Positions 1-7,762 are shown, counted from the stretch's first letter. The stretch is 64,000 nt of DNA from Acidimicrobiia bacterium (GCA_040902765.1 JBBDWO010000014.1:1-64000), one strand, 5' to 3'. Notes: a model not told the origin generated them from the sequence alone. Numbers and translations: made by a program.

Positions 1-64
1 GCCTCCCCCTCCGTCATCGGCCTTCGGCCGCTGCCACCTCCCCCTTCGGGGGAGGAGAGTCAGA
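1..64. repeat. Left-edge copy of the GC-rich palindromic repeat module (X half)
   Basis: This is the same module found at 5.2-6.4, 10.6-10.8, 30.2-30.3, 35.6 and 40.4-40.5 kb. It holds the hairpin ATCGGCC-TTC-GGCCG(C)T and the terminal hairpin CCTCCCCC-TTC-GGGGGAGG. The window begins inside it, so the rest of the array lies to the left. It is followed at once by a 7-bp periodic array at 84-125. Confidence 0.85.
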
Positions 65-83
65 AGGGCCGCCACCACCCCGC

Positions 84-125
84 GGGCCACTGACCACTGA
101 CCACTGGTAACCGGCAACCGGCGAC
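84..125. repeat. Heptamer (7-bp period) tandem array
   Basis: Six consecutive 7-mers are readable: GGGCCAC, TGACCAC, TGACCAC, TGGTAAC, CGGCAAC, CGGCGAC. The units are degenerate but the period is strict. The array lies between a palindromic repeat and the -10 hexamer of the next gene. Confidence 0.8.
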
Positions 126-131
126 TAGCTT
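126..131 (+). promoter_or_regulatory. Leaderless -10 hexamer (TAGCTT)
   Basis: TAGCTT fits TANNNT and ends 7 nt before the ATG at 139. This suggests that transcription starts at or next to the start codon. There is no Shine-Dalgarno sequence. Confidence 0.55.
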
Positions 132-138
132 CTCCCCC

Positions 139-1026
139 ATGGACCTCAAGACCCCGCTTCCCGATCTCGGACGCGTCGGGGTGTTCTCGTGGGAGACCGT
201 CACCCGACCGGCGGCCGAGGTCAGAGCGGGTCTCCGTCGGGTCGAAGAACTTGGATACGGGGCGGTGTGGTTCCCCGAGAGCCGGGGTCGAGAGGCGCTC
301 ACTGCCGCCTCACTGGCACTTGAGGCAACCGAGACCATCGTCGTCGCCACGGGCATCGCGAGCATCTGGGCGCGTGACCCGATGGCGACCGCCTTCGGCG
401 CGTACGGGCTAGCCGAGGCGCATCCGGGCCGTTTCGTCCTCGGCCTCGGCGTCAGCCATGCCCCCTCGGTTCAGCGACGCGGCGGCGACTACACCTCCCC
501 GCTCCTACGCATGGAGGCGTACCTCGACTCGGTAGAAAAGGTGAGCAACCCGCTCAAGGACGGACCCACCCCGCCGGTGGTGCTCGCCGCCCTCGGCCCG
601 AAGATGCTCGCTCTCGCCGCCGAGCGAACCGCAGGCGCCCACCCGTACTTCGCGCCCGTGGAGCACACCGCGGCGGCTCGCCGGGTCATCGAAGAGGCCT
701 TTCTCGCCCCCGAGCAGGCGGTCGTGCTCGAGACCGATCCGGACGTCGCCAGACGCATCGCCCGAGATCACACCACGGGCTACCTCGGCCTGGACAACTA
801 CCGGAACAACCTGTTGCGACTGGGGTGGACCGAAGACCAGCTGGCCGATGGAGGCTCCGACGAGGCCGTGGACGCGATCGTGGCCTGGGGTGATGCTTCT
901 CGCATCGCCGACCGTGTCGAGGAGCACTTCGCCGCCGGAGCCGACCACGTCTCGCTCCTCGTGCTCAACGAGAGAGACGGCTTCCCCCTGGACGATCTGG
1001 AGACCCTGGCGAGCGAGATGCTCTAG
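139..1026 (+). CDS. LLM-class F420-dependent oxidoreductase
   Basis: A 295-residue luciferase-like (bacterial luciferase/F420 fold) TIM-barrel protein. The N-terminal GRVGVFSW strand, the GYGAVWFPES segment and the internal LAEAHPGRFVLGLGVSH block are typical of the actinobacterial family modelled as TIGR03620, and the length matches. Members are expected to use reduced F420 or a flavin to reduce or oxidise a small substrate in the cytoplasm; the substrate cannot be read from sequence. The ATG is preceded by a leaderless -10 rather than a ribosome site. The gene ends before a heptamer array and a hairpin shared with the convergent helicase gene. The family call is secure; the cofactor is inferred from the family. 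Confidence 0.88.
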   Translation: MDLKTPLPDLGRVGVFSWETVTRPAAEVRAGLRRVEELGYGAVWFPESRGREALTAASLALEATETIVVATGIASIWARDPMATAFGAYGLAEAHPGRFVLGLGVSHAPSVQRRGGDYTSPLLRMEAYLDSVEKVSNPLKDGPTPPVVLAALGPKMLALAAERTAGAHPYFAPVEHTAAARRVIEEAFLAPEQAVVLETDPDVARRIARDHTTGYLGLDNYRNNLLRLGWTEDQLADGGSDEAVDAIVAWGDASRIADRVEEHFAAGADHVSLLVLNERDGFPLDDLETLASEML

Positions 1027-1028
1027 GC

Positions 1029-1102
1029 GCGATTCGCAATTCGCAATTCGCCCCGATGAAACCCGGTTCTGGCTGGCCACTGGTAGCCGGTAGCCGGTAG
1101 CT
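1029..1102. repeat. Heptamer tandem arrays between convergent genes
   Basis: Two short arrays are present. The first has units GCGATTC, GCAATTC, GCAATTC (1029-1049). The second has TCTGGCT, GGCCACT, GGTAGCC, GGTAGCC, GGTAGCT (1068-1102). Both keep a 7-bp period although their sequences are unrelated. Confidence 0.75.
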
Positions 1103-1120
1103 GCGCCCGAAGGCGCTACC
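1096..1120. terminator. Possible bidirectional terminator hairpin
   Basis: GGTA...GCGCC-CGAA-GGCGC-TACC forms a GC-rich stem with a small bulge and a CGAA loop between two convergent genes. It runs into the stop codon of the helicase gene. There is no U-tract, which is usual in high-GC actinobacteria. Confidence 0.45.
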
Positions 1121-2363
1121 GCCTCTTACGGCGCATCCCCCGGCGTGACAGGGCCACGTCGTCGCCCATGCGCATGTCGACCGCCTCCGGCTCGAACCCG
1201 GCCAGGTCGGCGAGCCGCGGATCGTTGGAGAACATCTTGACGATCTCCTGATGGAGGCCGGAGGCCCGCTGTATGCGCTTGACCTCCTCGACCTGATCCC
1301 ACTCCACCAGCGTCACCACCAGGCCACTCTCGCCGGCTCGGGCAGTCCTGCCCGAGCGGTGAATGAAGCTCTTGTAGTCCTGGGGCGGGTCGTAGTGGAT
1401 CACCACATCGATGTCGTCGACGTGCAGCCCGCGAGCCGCCACGTTGGTGGCCACCACCACGGGGCGCTTCCCCGAAGCGAGGTCGTCGAGGGTCCGCTCG
1501 CGCAGCGACTGGCGCAGGTCGCCGTGGATCGCCGCCGCCCGGACGCCCTCCTTCTGGAGCGCCTCGGCGACCCGGTCGGCTCCGCGCTTGGTCGACACGA
1601 AGACCAGGGAACGCGACACCGAGGCCGTGATGGCGGCGACCAACTTCGGCTTGTCCATGTGGTGCACCAGGATGAACCGGTGATCCTGGGTGTCGATGAT
1701 GTCCGAGGTCTGCTCCACCTCGTACCGGACCGGATCCTCGAGGTAGCGCTGCACCAGGCTCTGTACTTCCCCGTCGAGGGTGGCCGAGAACAGCATCGTC
1801 TGGCCCACGTTCGGAGCCTCCCGCATGACGCGATGCACCTGCGGGAGGAACCCCATGTCGGCCATCTGATCGGCCTCGTCGATGACGACGGTCGCCAGAT
1901 CCACGAGGTCGACCTTCTTGCGCTCGATGAGGTCGATGAGCCGCCCTGGCGTGGCGACCACGATGTCGACGCCCCTGGCGATGCGGCTGATCTGAGCCTC
2001 GATGGGGACGCCGCCGTAGACGGCCATGATGCCCAGCCCGCGGGCCGCCGCCATCGGCTCGATCTCCTCAGCCACCTGGCTGCACAGCTCACGGGTGGGG
2101 ACGAGGACGAGGGCACGAGGACGCCCGCGATCAGCGGGCGCGGTGCGCTCCACGAGCGGAATGCCGAAGGCGATGGTCTTGCCGGATCCGGTCTGGGCCC
2201 GACCGCACACATCACGGCCGGCGAGTCCGTCCGGAATCGTCAGCGTTTGAATCGGAAACGGGTCGGTGATGCCGCGAGCGGTCAGCGAGGCCACGACGGC
2301 ATCGGAGACTCCCAGGTCGGCGAAGGGCGAGCGGATTTCCGTATCCGCGGTGGAGGATTCCAT
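1116..2363 (-). CDS. DEAD-box ATP-dependent RNA helicase
   Basis: A 415-residue helicase with the full motif set: Q motif around residues 14-39, Walker A AQTGSGKT at 56-63, PTREL at 89-93, TPGR, DEAD at 162-165, SAT at 193-195, HGD, VATNVAARGLHV and HRSGRTARAG in the second RecA domain. The C-terminal tail is short and basic (RRGMRRKRR), as in RhlE/DeaD-type helicases that remodel rRNA or mRNA. The start at 2363 gives MESSTAD followed directly by the Q-motif region. The frame stays open upstream to 2756, but that extension is Arg-rich and resembles no helicase. No convincing ribosome site or -10 hexamer precedes the ATG, so the start is the weakest part of the call. Confidence 0.93.
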   Translation of the reverse strand: MESSTADTEIRSPFADLGVSDAVVASLTARGITDPFPIQTLTIPDGLAGRDVCGRAQTGSGKTIAFGIPLVERTAPADRGRPRALVLVPTRELCSQVAEEIEPMAAARGLGIMAVYGGVPIEAQISRIARGVDIVVATPGRLIDLIERKKVDLVDLATVVIDEADQMADMGFLPQVHRVMREAPNVGQTMLFSATLDGEVQSLVQRYLEDPVRYEVEQTSDIIDTQDHRFILVHHMDKPKLVAAITASVSRSLVFVSTKRGADRVAEALQKEGVRAAAIHGDLRQSLRERTLDDLASGKRPVVVATNVAARGLHVDDIDVVIHYDPPQDYKSFIHRSGRTARAGESGLVVTLVEWDQVEEVKRIQRASGLHQEIVKMFSNDPRLADLAGFEPEAVDMRMGDDVALSRRGMRRKRR

Positions 2364-2709
2364 GGTGAGGTGTGCTCTTTTCGTTCGAAATGGCCGGCCC
2401 CGGAGCGCGACTCGAACGAGAGAACGAGCGGTCGAGGCCCGGCGTCCACGCCCTGTGCGTGCAGACACCGAGAACCATGGTAACAGCCGGAGGTCGCTCC
2501 ACCGCCCTGTTCGCCGCGCTCGAGGGCCAGGGCCGGCCCGAGACGCAGGCGGCGGCACGCGCCGCGCTCGAATGGGTCCGATCGGTCGGGGCTCTTCAGC
2601 TGGAGCGGGCGTGGTCACGCGGCCTGCCCATTTCGAATGAGGCGCGCGAGACGGGCTGGGCCACTTTTTACCTCTCATTCGGATCCTGCTATCTTCCGAT
2701 CCTGCGACG
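2364..2709. other. 346-bp divergent intergenic region
   Basis: This region lies between the helicase and the L,D-transpeptidase. It contains a promoter for the latter (2667-2695) and two inverted copies of a 13-bp block, TC(G/A)TTCGAAATGG, at 2381-2393 and on the opposite strand at 2628-2640. No other feature is convincing; an open frame at 2477-2713 is not supported. Confidence 0.5.
2667..2695 (+). promoter_or_regulatory. Sigma-70-like promoter of the L,D-transpeptidase gene
   Basis: A -35-like TTTACC is separated by 17 nt from a -10 TATCTT. Transcription is predicted near 2702, giving a leader of about 8 nt before the ATG at 2710. This is inferred from sequence only. Confidence 0.5.
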
Positions 2710-3501
2710 ATGACCTTGAGCACACCCATGCGGCGACACCTCGTCACAATCACCACGGTGGCGTTCGCGCTCGGGCTCTGGCCGATGGCCGGGTTCGCCG
2801 CCGAGGTCGTCCCGAACCCGTTCCCGCATCTTTCAACCGGTGCCGAGGGTCCCGATGTAGCCCGACTGCAGGAGGACCTGGCCGAGGCCGGCTTCTACAA
2901 CCACGACATCGACGGGGTGTATGACGAGCGAACCGCGTCGGCCGTGGTGGCGTTTCACAAGTACCTGCGAGTGAAGCGCACCGACGAGTTCTCCACGATC
3001 GACTGGCATCTGCTCAACAACCTGCCGACCGCCGGTCTACCTGCCCGCCCTGGGGCCACCGAGTACGTGGAGGTGGACCTCTCGCGCCAGTTGCTCTTCG
3101 TGGTCCGTGACGGTGAGGTCGCAGGGATCCTCCCGGTCTCCACGGGAGGCGGACACACCTACTGGAGCGTACGCAACGGACGGCATTCGCGGGCATCCAC
3201 CCCGATAGGTGACTTTGCGCTCCGCTGGCGTCAGACCGGCTGGGTCTGCGATCGGACGACCGGCTGGTGCGTCTACAAGTACTGGGCGTTCAGCGACTTC
3301 TACGGGATCCATGGGTATCGGTCGGTCCCGACGGAACCGGCATCCCACGGCTGCGTGCGGCTCAACCTGTGGGACGCCGACTGGATCGAAGACAAGCTGT
3401 CCATCGGCATGGCGGTCCACATCTGGGACCGGCTCCCCGCTCCGAAGGAACCTCCGGATGAGCCTCGGGTGTCCCGTGCGTTCGCGGACATGATCGGCTA
3501 G
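2710..3501 (+). CDS. Secreted L,D-transpeptidase (YkuD) with peptidoglycan-binding domain
   Basis: A 263-residue exported protein. A signal peptide (basic start, hydrophobic 11-27, AXA-like site near 31) is followed by a PG_binding_1 domain at about 42-105 and a YkuD catalytic domain at about 118-245. The active-site block HGYRSVPTEPASHGCVRL places the catalytic His and Cys at about 213 and 215. The enzyme would form 3-3 cross-links or attach proteins to peptidoglycan outside the membrane. Two extra Cys (about 180 and 187) could form a disulfide. The ATG at 2710 fits the promoter just upstream; ATG at 2728 would also leave a signal peptide. The gene is followed 32 bp later by a lipoprotein gene on the same strand. 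Confidence 0.92.
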   Translation: MTLSTPMRRHLVTITTVAFALGLWPMAGFAAEVVPNPFPHLSTGAEGPDVARLQEDLAEAGFYNHDIDGVYDERTASAVVAFHKYLRVKRTDEFSTIDWHLLNNLPTAGLPARPGATEYVEVDLSRQLLFVVRDGEVAGILPVSTGGGHTYWSVRNGRHSRASTPIGDFALRWRQTGWVCDRTTGWCVYKYWAFSDFYGIHGYRSVPTEPASHGCVRLNLWDADWIEDKLSIGMAVHIWDRLPAPKEPPDEPRVSRAFADMIG

Positions 3502-3533
3502 CCACGGGCCTGTCGGTACGCTGACCGGCGCCC

Positions 3534-5207
3534 ATGCGCGCCGTATCGCCCCGAGCCGTTGCCTTCGCCATCGCCCTCACGCTGGGGGTGCAGGCGTGCA
3601 GCGACCAGCCGACCGTGACCACACCGGCTCGACCATCCGATACCGGCGACCCGCTCCGACCTTGCACGACGACGATCCTGCAGCCGGCGGCCGACCCCGC
3701 CACCGCACCTTCGGTCATGTCGCTCGCCTCCGGCGCGAGCGCACAGGTATCGGCGAGCATCGCCCAGGCAACGTTCCGCTGTGCCCGCGACGTGGTGGTT
3801 GCTCCCCAGGCGGACCCTGTCCTCGCCGCGCTCGGTGGGAGGCTGGCGGCTCACCTCGGCGCACCGCTCCTCCTGGTGGGCGACCGGGGCACCGGGGCCA
3901 CCGAGTACGAGGTCGACCGGCTCGGTCCGGAGCGACTGTGGGAGTTCGGCATACTGGGGGTCACCGTTCCCGAATTCACCGAGACCATCACCGTGGAGGG
4001 TGATGTCGGCGCCGTGGCCGATCGGGTCAATAGAGAAATCGGGGCCGGCGGCGACCTCGTTCCGCTCCCCTCCGACCCCGCCGGGGCCGCCAGGGCGCTC
4101 GCCGAGGCGATCGGCCAGGACCGTGGCCTGGACCCGAGAGGGGAGGGCGACCCAACGGCCGAAGACGTCCTCAGCGCCGGCCCGGCGGTGTCGGGCTGGG
4201 TGTGGTTGGTGGACCACGACGACGCCGCGGTGCACATGGCGGCCATGGCGGCGGCGGCCAACACGGACGGGCTCATGGCCACGGTCGAGGGCTTCGACCT
4301 GCGGGCCAACCCCGAGGTGGGGAGGCTGCTGGGGCTCAGCACCGGGGCGATCACGGTTCACACCGTCGGCGTCACCGAGGACGCCCGGTGGCAGCTGCCG
4401 ATCATCATGTCGGGCCAGGAGCTGCCCGGAGGCGGCTACCTGCTCGAAGACCGCCGTCTGGTTGCCCTGTATGGGAACCCGCTGACCAGCCAGCTCGGGA
4501 TCCTCGGACGACAGAGCCTCGAAGAAACCATCGGACTGGCCCGGGAGTACGCCGCACCGTATGGGGAGGACGGGGTGATGGTGATCCCCACGTTCGAGAT
4601 CATCGCCACGGTCGCTGCAGCCAACGCCGGCGCCGATGGCAACTACTCGAACGAGATGCCGATCGACTTGATCCGACCGTGGGTCGAAACGGCACGCCGC
4701 GAGGGTTTCTACGTTGTCCTCGACCTGCAGTCCGGGCGTAGCCACTTTCTCGATCAGGCCCGGCTCTACGAAGAGCTGCTTCTCGAGCCACATGTGGGTC
4801 TCGCCCTCGACCCGGAGTGGCGACTCGCCCCCGACCAGGTCCATCTCCGCCAGATCGGGCGCGTCGGGGCTGCCGAGGTCAACGAGGTCTCCGAGTGGCT
4901 CGCCGCCCTGGTGCTCGAACACGACCTGCCACAGAAGCTGTTCCTCGTGCACCAGTTCCGGTTCACCATGCTCCAGAACCGTGAACTCATCGAGGCACGC
5001 CCGGAACTGTGGACGGTGATCCAGATGGACGGTCAGGGCCTCATCTCCGACAAGTACGCCACGTGGAATACGCTCACCGATGGGTGGGAGGATCACCCCT
5101 GGGACTGGGGGTGGAAGAACTTCACCATCGAAGACAGTCCGGGACCGATCGCCCCGTCAGAGGTCCTCGAACTGGTGCCGACGCCGGTGTTGGTGAGCTA
5201 CCAGTAG
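3534..5207 (+). CDS. Large lipoprotein with cell-wall-binding-repeat-like N-terminal region, function unknown
   Basis: A 557-residue predicted lipoprotein: hydrophobic signal 8-20 and lipobox VQAC with Cys22. Residues about 60-160 contain patterns such as LAAHLGAPLLLVGD and LWEFGILGVTVP that resemble the alternating alpha/beta pattern of cell-wall-binding repeat 2 (PF04122), here apparently single and diverged. The C-terminal half (about 330-557) reads like a TIM-barrel hydrolase fold (GFYVVLDLQSGRS, LALDPEW, QKLFLVHQF, VIQMDGQG) with no recognised catalytic signature. It follows the L,D-transpeptidase gene closely, so a role at the cell envelope is plausible. A TACGCT hexamer lies 11 nt before the ATG. 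I do not recognise the full-length protein. Confidence 0.75.
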   Translation: MRAVSPRAVAFAIALTLGVQACSDQPTVTTPARPSDTGDPLRPCTTTILQPAADPATAPSVMSLASGASAQVSASIAQATFRCARDVVVAPQADPVLAALGGRLAAHLGAPLLLVGDRGTGATEYEVDRLGPERLWEFGILGVTVPEFTETITVEGDVGAVADRVNREIGAGGDLVPLPSDPAGAARALAEAIGQDRGLDPRGEGDPTAEDVLSAGPAVSGWVWLVDHDDAAVHMAAMAAAANTDGLMATVEGFDLRANPEVGRLLGLSTGAITVHTVGVTEDARWQLPIIMSGQELPGGGYLLEDRRLVALYGNPLTSQLGILGRQSLEETIGLAREYAAPYGEDGVMVIPTFEIIATVAAANAGADGNYSNEMPIDLIRPWVETARREGFYVVLDLQSGRSHFLDQARLYEELLLEPHVGLALDPEWRLAPDQVHLRQIGRVGAAEVNEVSEWLAALVLEHDLPQKLFLVHQFRFTMLQNRELIEARPELWTVIQMDGQGLISDKYATWNTLTDGWEDHPWDWGWKNFTIEDSPGPIAPSEVLELVPTPVLVSYQ

Positions 5208-5208
5208 G

Positions 5209-5632
5209 CCTCGCGACGCGTCAGCCCTCCCCCTCCGTCATCGGCCTCCGGCCGAGGGGGCCTCGGCCGCCTCCGCGCGGTTCCTCCCCCCGAAGGGGGG
5301 AGTACCGCCCTGAGCGAAGCGAACGGCGGGGAGGGGGCCAGGAGTCATTGGGCCTCGCGACGCGTCAGCCCTCCCCCTCCGTCATCGGCCTCCGGCCGAT
5401 GCCACCTCCCCCTTCAGGGGAGGGGACCGAAAGAGAGGCCGATCGGGGACCGCCTGCCCCTTCCCGCGGTTCCTCCCCCCGAAGGGGGGAGTACCGCCGT
5501 GAGCGAAGCGAACGGCGGGGAGGGGGGAGCCCAAGCACTACGTCGCCCCTCGCGACGCGTCAGCCCTCCGCCTCCGTCATCGGCCTCCGGCCGATGCCAC
5601 CTCCCCCTTCAGGGGAGGAGACCGCAAAGAGG
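5209..5632. repeat. REPIN-like palindromic array, left of the DUF559 gene
   Basis: The array alternates two modules. X is CCCTCCCCCTCCGTC, then hairpin ATCGGCC-TCC-GGCCGAT, then GCCAC and the hairpin CCTCCCCC-TTCA-GGGGAGG. Y is CCTCCCCCCGAAGGGGGGAG, then TACC, the hairpin GCCGTGAGCG...GAACGGC and GGGGAGGGGGGAG. X modules start near 5224, 5370 and 5562; Y modules start near 5282 and 5471. Y passes into X through a conserved linker containing CTACGTCGCC and TCGCGACGCGTC. The reverse complement of X has the same layout as Y, so each Y-linker-X unit is an inverted pair. Confidence 0.9.
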
Positions 5633-5635
5633 GGC

Positions 5636-6007
5636 CTATCGCCAGGGGAGCGGCTTACCGTTCCGCAGTGCCTCGATGGCCACTTCAAGCGCGTGGACAG
5701 CCACATCGACCTCGAAGATATCCCTGTTGTCGAAACGAGCCACTGCGAAGCCCAAGGCTTCCAGGTAGCGGGTGCGTTCCAACTCGTCCCGGCCATCGTG
5801 AGACCCGTCGTCGACCTCGATGACGAGCTTTGGGGCGAAGCAGGCGAAGTCGACGATCCACGGACCCATCGGTACCTGCCGCCGAAACCGGACGCCCAAC
5901 TGCCCGCGTCGAATCCGGGCCCAGAGGCGAGCCTCGACATTCGTCTGCCTCCGCCGTAGAGCCCTGGCACGCTCGGCGGACATCGGATCACGTGGAGGCC
6001 GTGCCAT
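5636..6007 (-). CDS. DUF559 domain protein (Vsr-like endonuclease fold)
   Basis: A 123-residue stand-alone DUF559 protein. The family is related to very-short-patch-repair (Vsr) endonucleases and the PD-(D/E)xK superfamily. Expected signatures are present: an N-terminal RQTNVEARLWARIRRGQLG block, RFRRQVPMGPWIVDF, then LVIEVDDGSH with candidate acidic residues Asp53, Glu64 and Asp66 and His70, and the terminal VARFDNRDIF strand. Length is normal for the family. Its stop lies 3 bp from one palindromic array and a second array begins 37 bp upstream of its start, so the gene is enclosed by repeats. A weak -10 (CATCCT) sits 6 nt before the ATG. Nuclease activity is inferred; the native substrate of this family is not established. 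Confidence 0.87.
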   Translation of the reverse strand: MARPPRDPMSAERARALRRRQTNVEARLWARIRRGQLGVRFRRQVPMGPWIVDFACFAPKLVIEVDDGSHDGRDELERTRYLEALGFAVARFDNRDIFEVDVAVHALEVAIEALRNGKPLPWR

Positions 6008-6044
6008 CCGTGCAGGATGGGTGAGCGCAGATGGAGTTACCAGA

Positions 6045-6440
6045 CCCCTCGCGACGCGTCAGCCCTCCCCCTCCGTCATCGGCCTCCGGCCGATGCCACC
6101 TCCCCCTTCAGGGGAGGGGACCGCGAGAAAGGGCCATCCCCTTCCGTCATCGGCCTGCTGCCGAGGGGGCCTCGGCCGCCTCCGCGCGGTTCCTCCCCCC
6201 GAAGGGGGGAGTACCGCCGTGAGTGAAGCGAACGGCGGGAAGGGGGGAGCCCAAGAACTACGTCACCCCTCGCGACGCGTCAGCCCTCCCCTCCGTTATC
6301 GGCCTGCGGCCGAGGGGGCCTCGGCCGCCTCAACGCGGTTCCTCCCCCCGAAGGGGGGGAGTACCGCCGTGAGCGCAGCGAACGGCGGGGAGGGGGAACC
6401 CAAGCACTACGTCACCCCTCGCGACGCGGCGGGCCGCAAA
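6045..6440. repeat. REPIN-like palindromic array, right of the DUF559 gene
   Basis: This is the same family as the left array. X-type modules start near 6064, 6137 and 6286; Y modules start near 6190 and 6341. The linker CTACGTCACCCCTCGCGACGCG is seen after both Y modules. Module hairpins differ in sequence but keep pairing, for example GGCCTGCGGCC against GGCCTCCGGCC. The array ends about 23 bp before the stop of the helix-turn-helix gene. Confidence 0.9.
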
Positions 6441-6462
6441 AGAGGGGCCTCCGGCGTCGCCT

Positions 6463-6777
6463 TCAGCCGAGGATCTCCATCGCCCGTCGGTAATGGGCGA
6501 ACCCCTCGACACGCCGCATGAAGTCGGGCGACCGTCGGAAGCGCTCGGCGATTTCCTGGTGGGTCTCACCGTCGGCTCGAAGCCGGAGCACCCGTCGTTC
6601 CATGGCCCGGTTGGCCGTTCGAGGCGGCGGGCCGGTTCTCGGGATCTCCGCCCATTGGAGTACCCGCTCGAGGTGTTCGGGACTCCGCTTGAAACGCCGC
6701 GACATCTCGGCGAGGCCGACACCGGCATCGCTCAGGCTCAGCACCCGGCGTGCCAGGGGACTCAGGCGATCGCTCAC
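6463..6777 (-). CDS. Small double helix-turn-helix protein
   Basis: A 104-residue basic protein with two similar HTH-like segments. The first, LSPLARRVLSLSDAGVGLAE followed by MSRRFKRSPEHLERVL, spans about residues 4-40. The second, ERRVLRLRADGETHQEIAER followed by FRRSPDFMRRV, spans about 58-94. Both resemble sigma-70 region 4/LuxR-type helices, which suggests DNA binding. The GTG start at 6777 is chosen because AGAGGAG lies 7 nt upstream; an ATG farther up (6831) has no such support. The gene abuts the right-hand palindromic array and reads toward the DUF559 gene, so the two could be related in function. That link is inference. No named family is recognised. Confidence 0.72.
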   Translation of the reverse strand: MSDRLSPLARRVLSLSDAGVGLAEMSRRFKRSPEHLERVLQWAEIPRTGPPPRTANRAMERRVLRLRADGETHQEIAERFRRSPDFMRRVEGFAHYRRAMEILG

Positions 6778-6834
6778 GGTCGCTCCTCTCGTGGCGTACC
6801 GCTCACGATACCCGCCAGCCCCGGAAACCAAACC

Positions 6835-7749
6835 TCAGCCGGTGGCGCTGGGGGTGCGCAGCCTGCCGGGCCGCCGGTAGGAGCGGTCGGTGATGATCAC
6901 ACCGATCAAGATGAGCGCACCACCGACGACGATGCCCGCCTGGAGCCGCTCGTCGAGCAGCACGATGCCCGAGACGATGGCGAACACCGGAACCACGTAT
7001 CCAGTGAGGGAGGCATAGGTTGCCGACACCCGCTGGAGCATCCAGTAGTACAGGGCGAAGGCGGCGAAGGTAGACACGAGTCCCAGGTAGGCCATCAAGC
7101 TCAGCGCCCGCAGCGTCTGCGCTTTGGGTAGTCCCTCACCGACCAGCCAGATGACGGCGATGACCATGGTGCCGCTGAGGAAGTGAATGCCGCTGGCATC
7201 GAGCGTCCGGTACTGGCCGGCGAACCGCTTGGCGTAGACCCCGCCGTAGCTGATGGCGAGCACCGAGATCAGGCCGAGGATGCCGGCGTAGACCGGACGA
7301 CCGCCCTCGGCGAGGCCGCTGTCCCCCGACAGCATGAGCGCCGCTACCCCGGCGAGCGCCACCACCAGCCCGACCACCCGCACACCAGTGAGTCGCTCGC
7401 CTTTGAGGAGGAAGTGGGCCATCACCGCCGTGAGGATCGGGATGAGGGCGGTCATCAGCCCGAGGAACCCCGCCGATGCATACTGGAGGGCGATGTTGGA
7501 GAGCACGAACGGCACAGCCATGTTGGTGATGCCCATCGTGAGCCCGACCCGCAGCGCCGCCATAGATCGCGGGATGATCCCGCGGCGCTGAATGACGAGG
7601 AACACGACCACCGCCACCGTGGCGATGGCGCCCCGATACACGGCGATGGTGACCGGTGACGCACCCTCGTTGAGCGACGCCCGGGTGGCTACCCCTCCGG
7701 TACCCCATCCGAACGAGGCGATGAGGATTGCGAGCCAGATGCGGGCCAT
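6835..7749 (-). CDS. EamA/DMT-family transporter
   Basis: A 304-residue integral membrane protein with about ten hydrophobic segments in two EamA repeats. The first repeat has FGWGTGGVATRASL and PFVLSNIALQYASAGFLGLM with the adjacent TALIPILTAVMAHFLLKGERL. The second has AYLGLVSTFAAFALYYWMLQ and VPVFAIVSGIVLLDERLQAG. This is the layout of drug/metabolite transporters related to RhaT and YdcZ, which export amino acids or other metabolites. The substrate is not predictable. The start is supported by a TAGTGT -10 hexamer 7 nt upstream. It is likely a single-gene transcript; the neighbouring genes are unrelated in function. Confidence 0.9.
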   Translation of the reverse strand: MARIWLAILIASFGWGTGGVATRASLNEGASPVTIAVYRGAIATVAVVVFLVIQRRGIIPRSMAALRVGLTMGITNMAVPFVLSNIALQYASAGFLGLMTALIPILTAVMAHFLLKGERLTGVRVVGLVVALAGVAALMLSGDSGLAEGGRPVYAGILGLISVLAISYGGVYAKRFAGQYRTLDASGIHFLSGTMVIAVIWLVGEGLPKAQTLRALSLMAYLGLVSTFAAFALYYWMLQRVSATYASLTGYVVPVFAIVSGIVLLDERLQAGIVVGGALILIGVIITDRSYRRPGRLRTPSATG

Positions 7750-7756
7750 CGGCGAG

Positions 7757-7762
7757 ACACTA
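7757..7762 (-). promoter_or_regulatory. Leaderless -10 hexamer (TAGTGT) of the EamA gene
   Basis: Read on the minus strand, TAGTGT lies 7 nt before the ATG at 7749. It fits the leaderless pattern seen throughout the window. Confidence 0.5.

Noticed and set aside
2477-2713. A 78-codon plus-strand frame ending in ATGA overlap with the L,D-transpeptidase start
   Set aside because: It has no ribosome site, contains the transpeptidase promoter and one inverted block, and encodes no recognisable protein. GC-rich DNA yields many such frames.
5636-6007. DUF559 gene as part of a restriction-modification or classical Vsr repair system
   Set aside because: No DNA methyltransferase or mutS/mutL-type gene is nearby, so neither system is supported in this window.
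5009-6521. Plus-strand frames through the palindromic arrays (up to 316 codons)
   Set aside because: They translate repeat DNA into low-complexity Pro/Ser/Arg peptides; the DUF559 gene on the other strand explains the only coding part.
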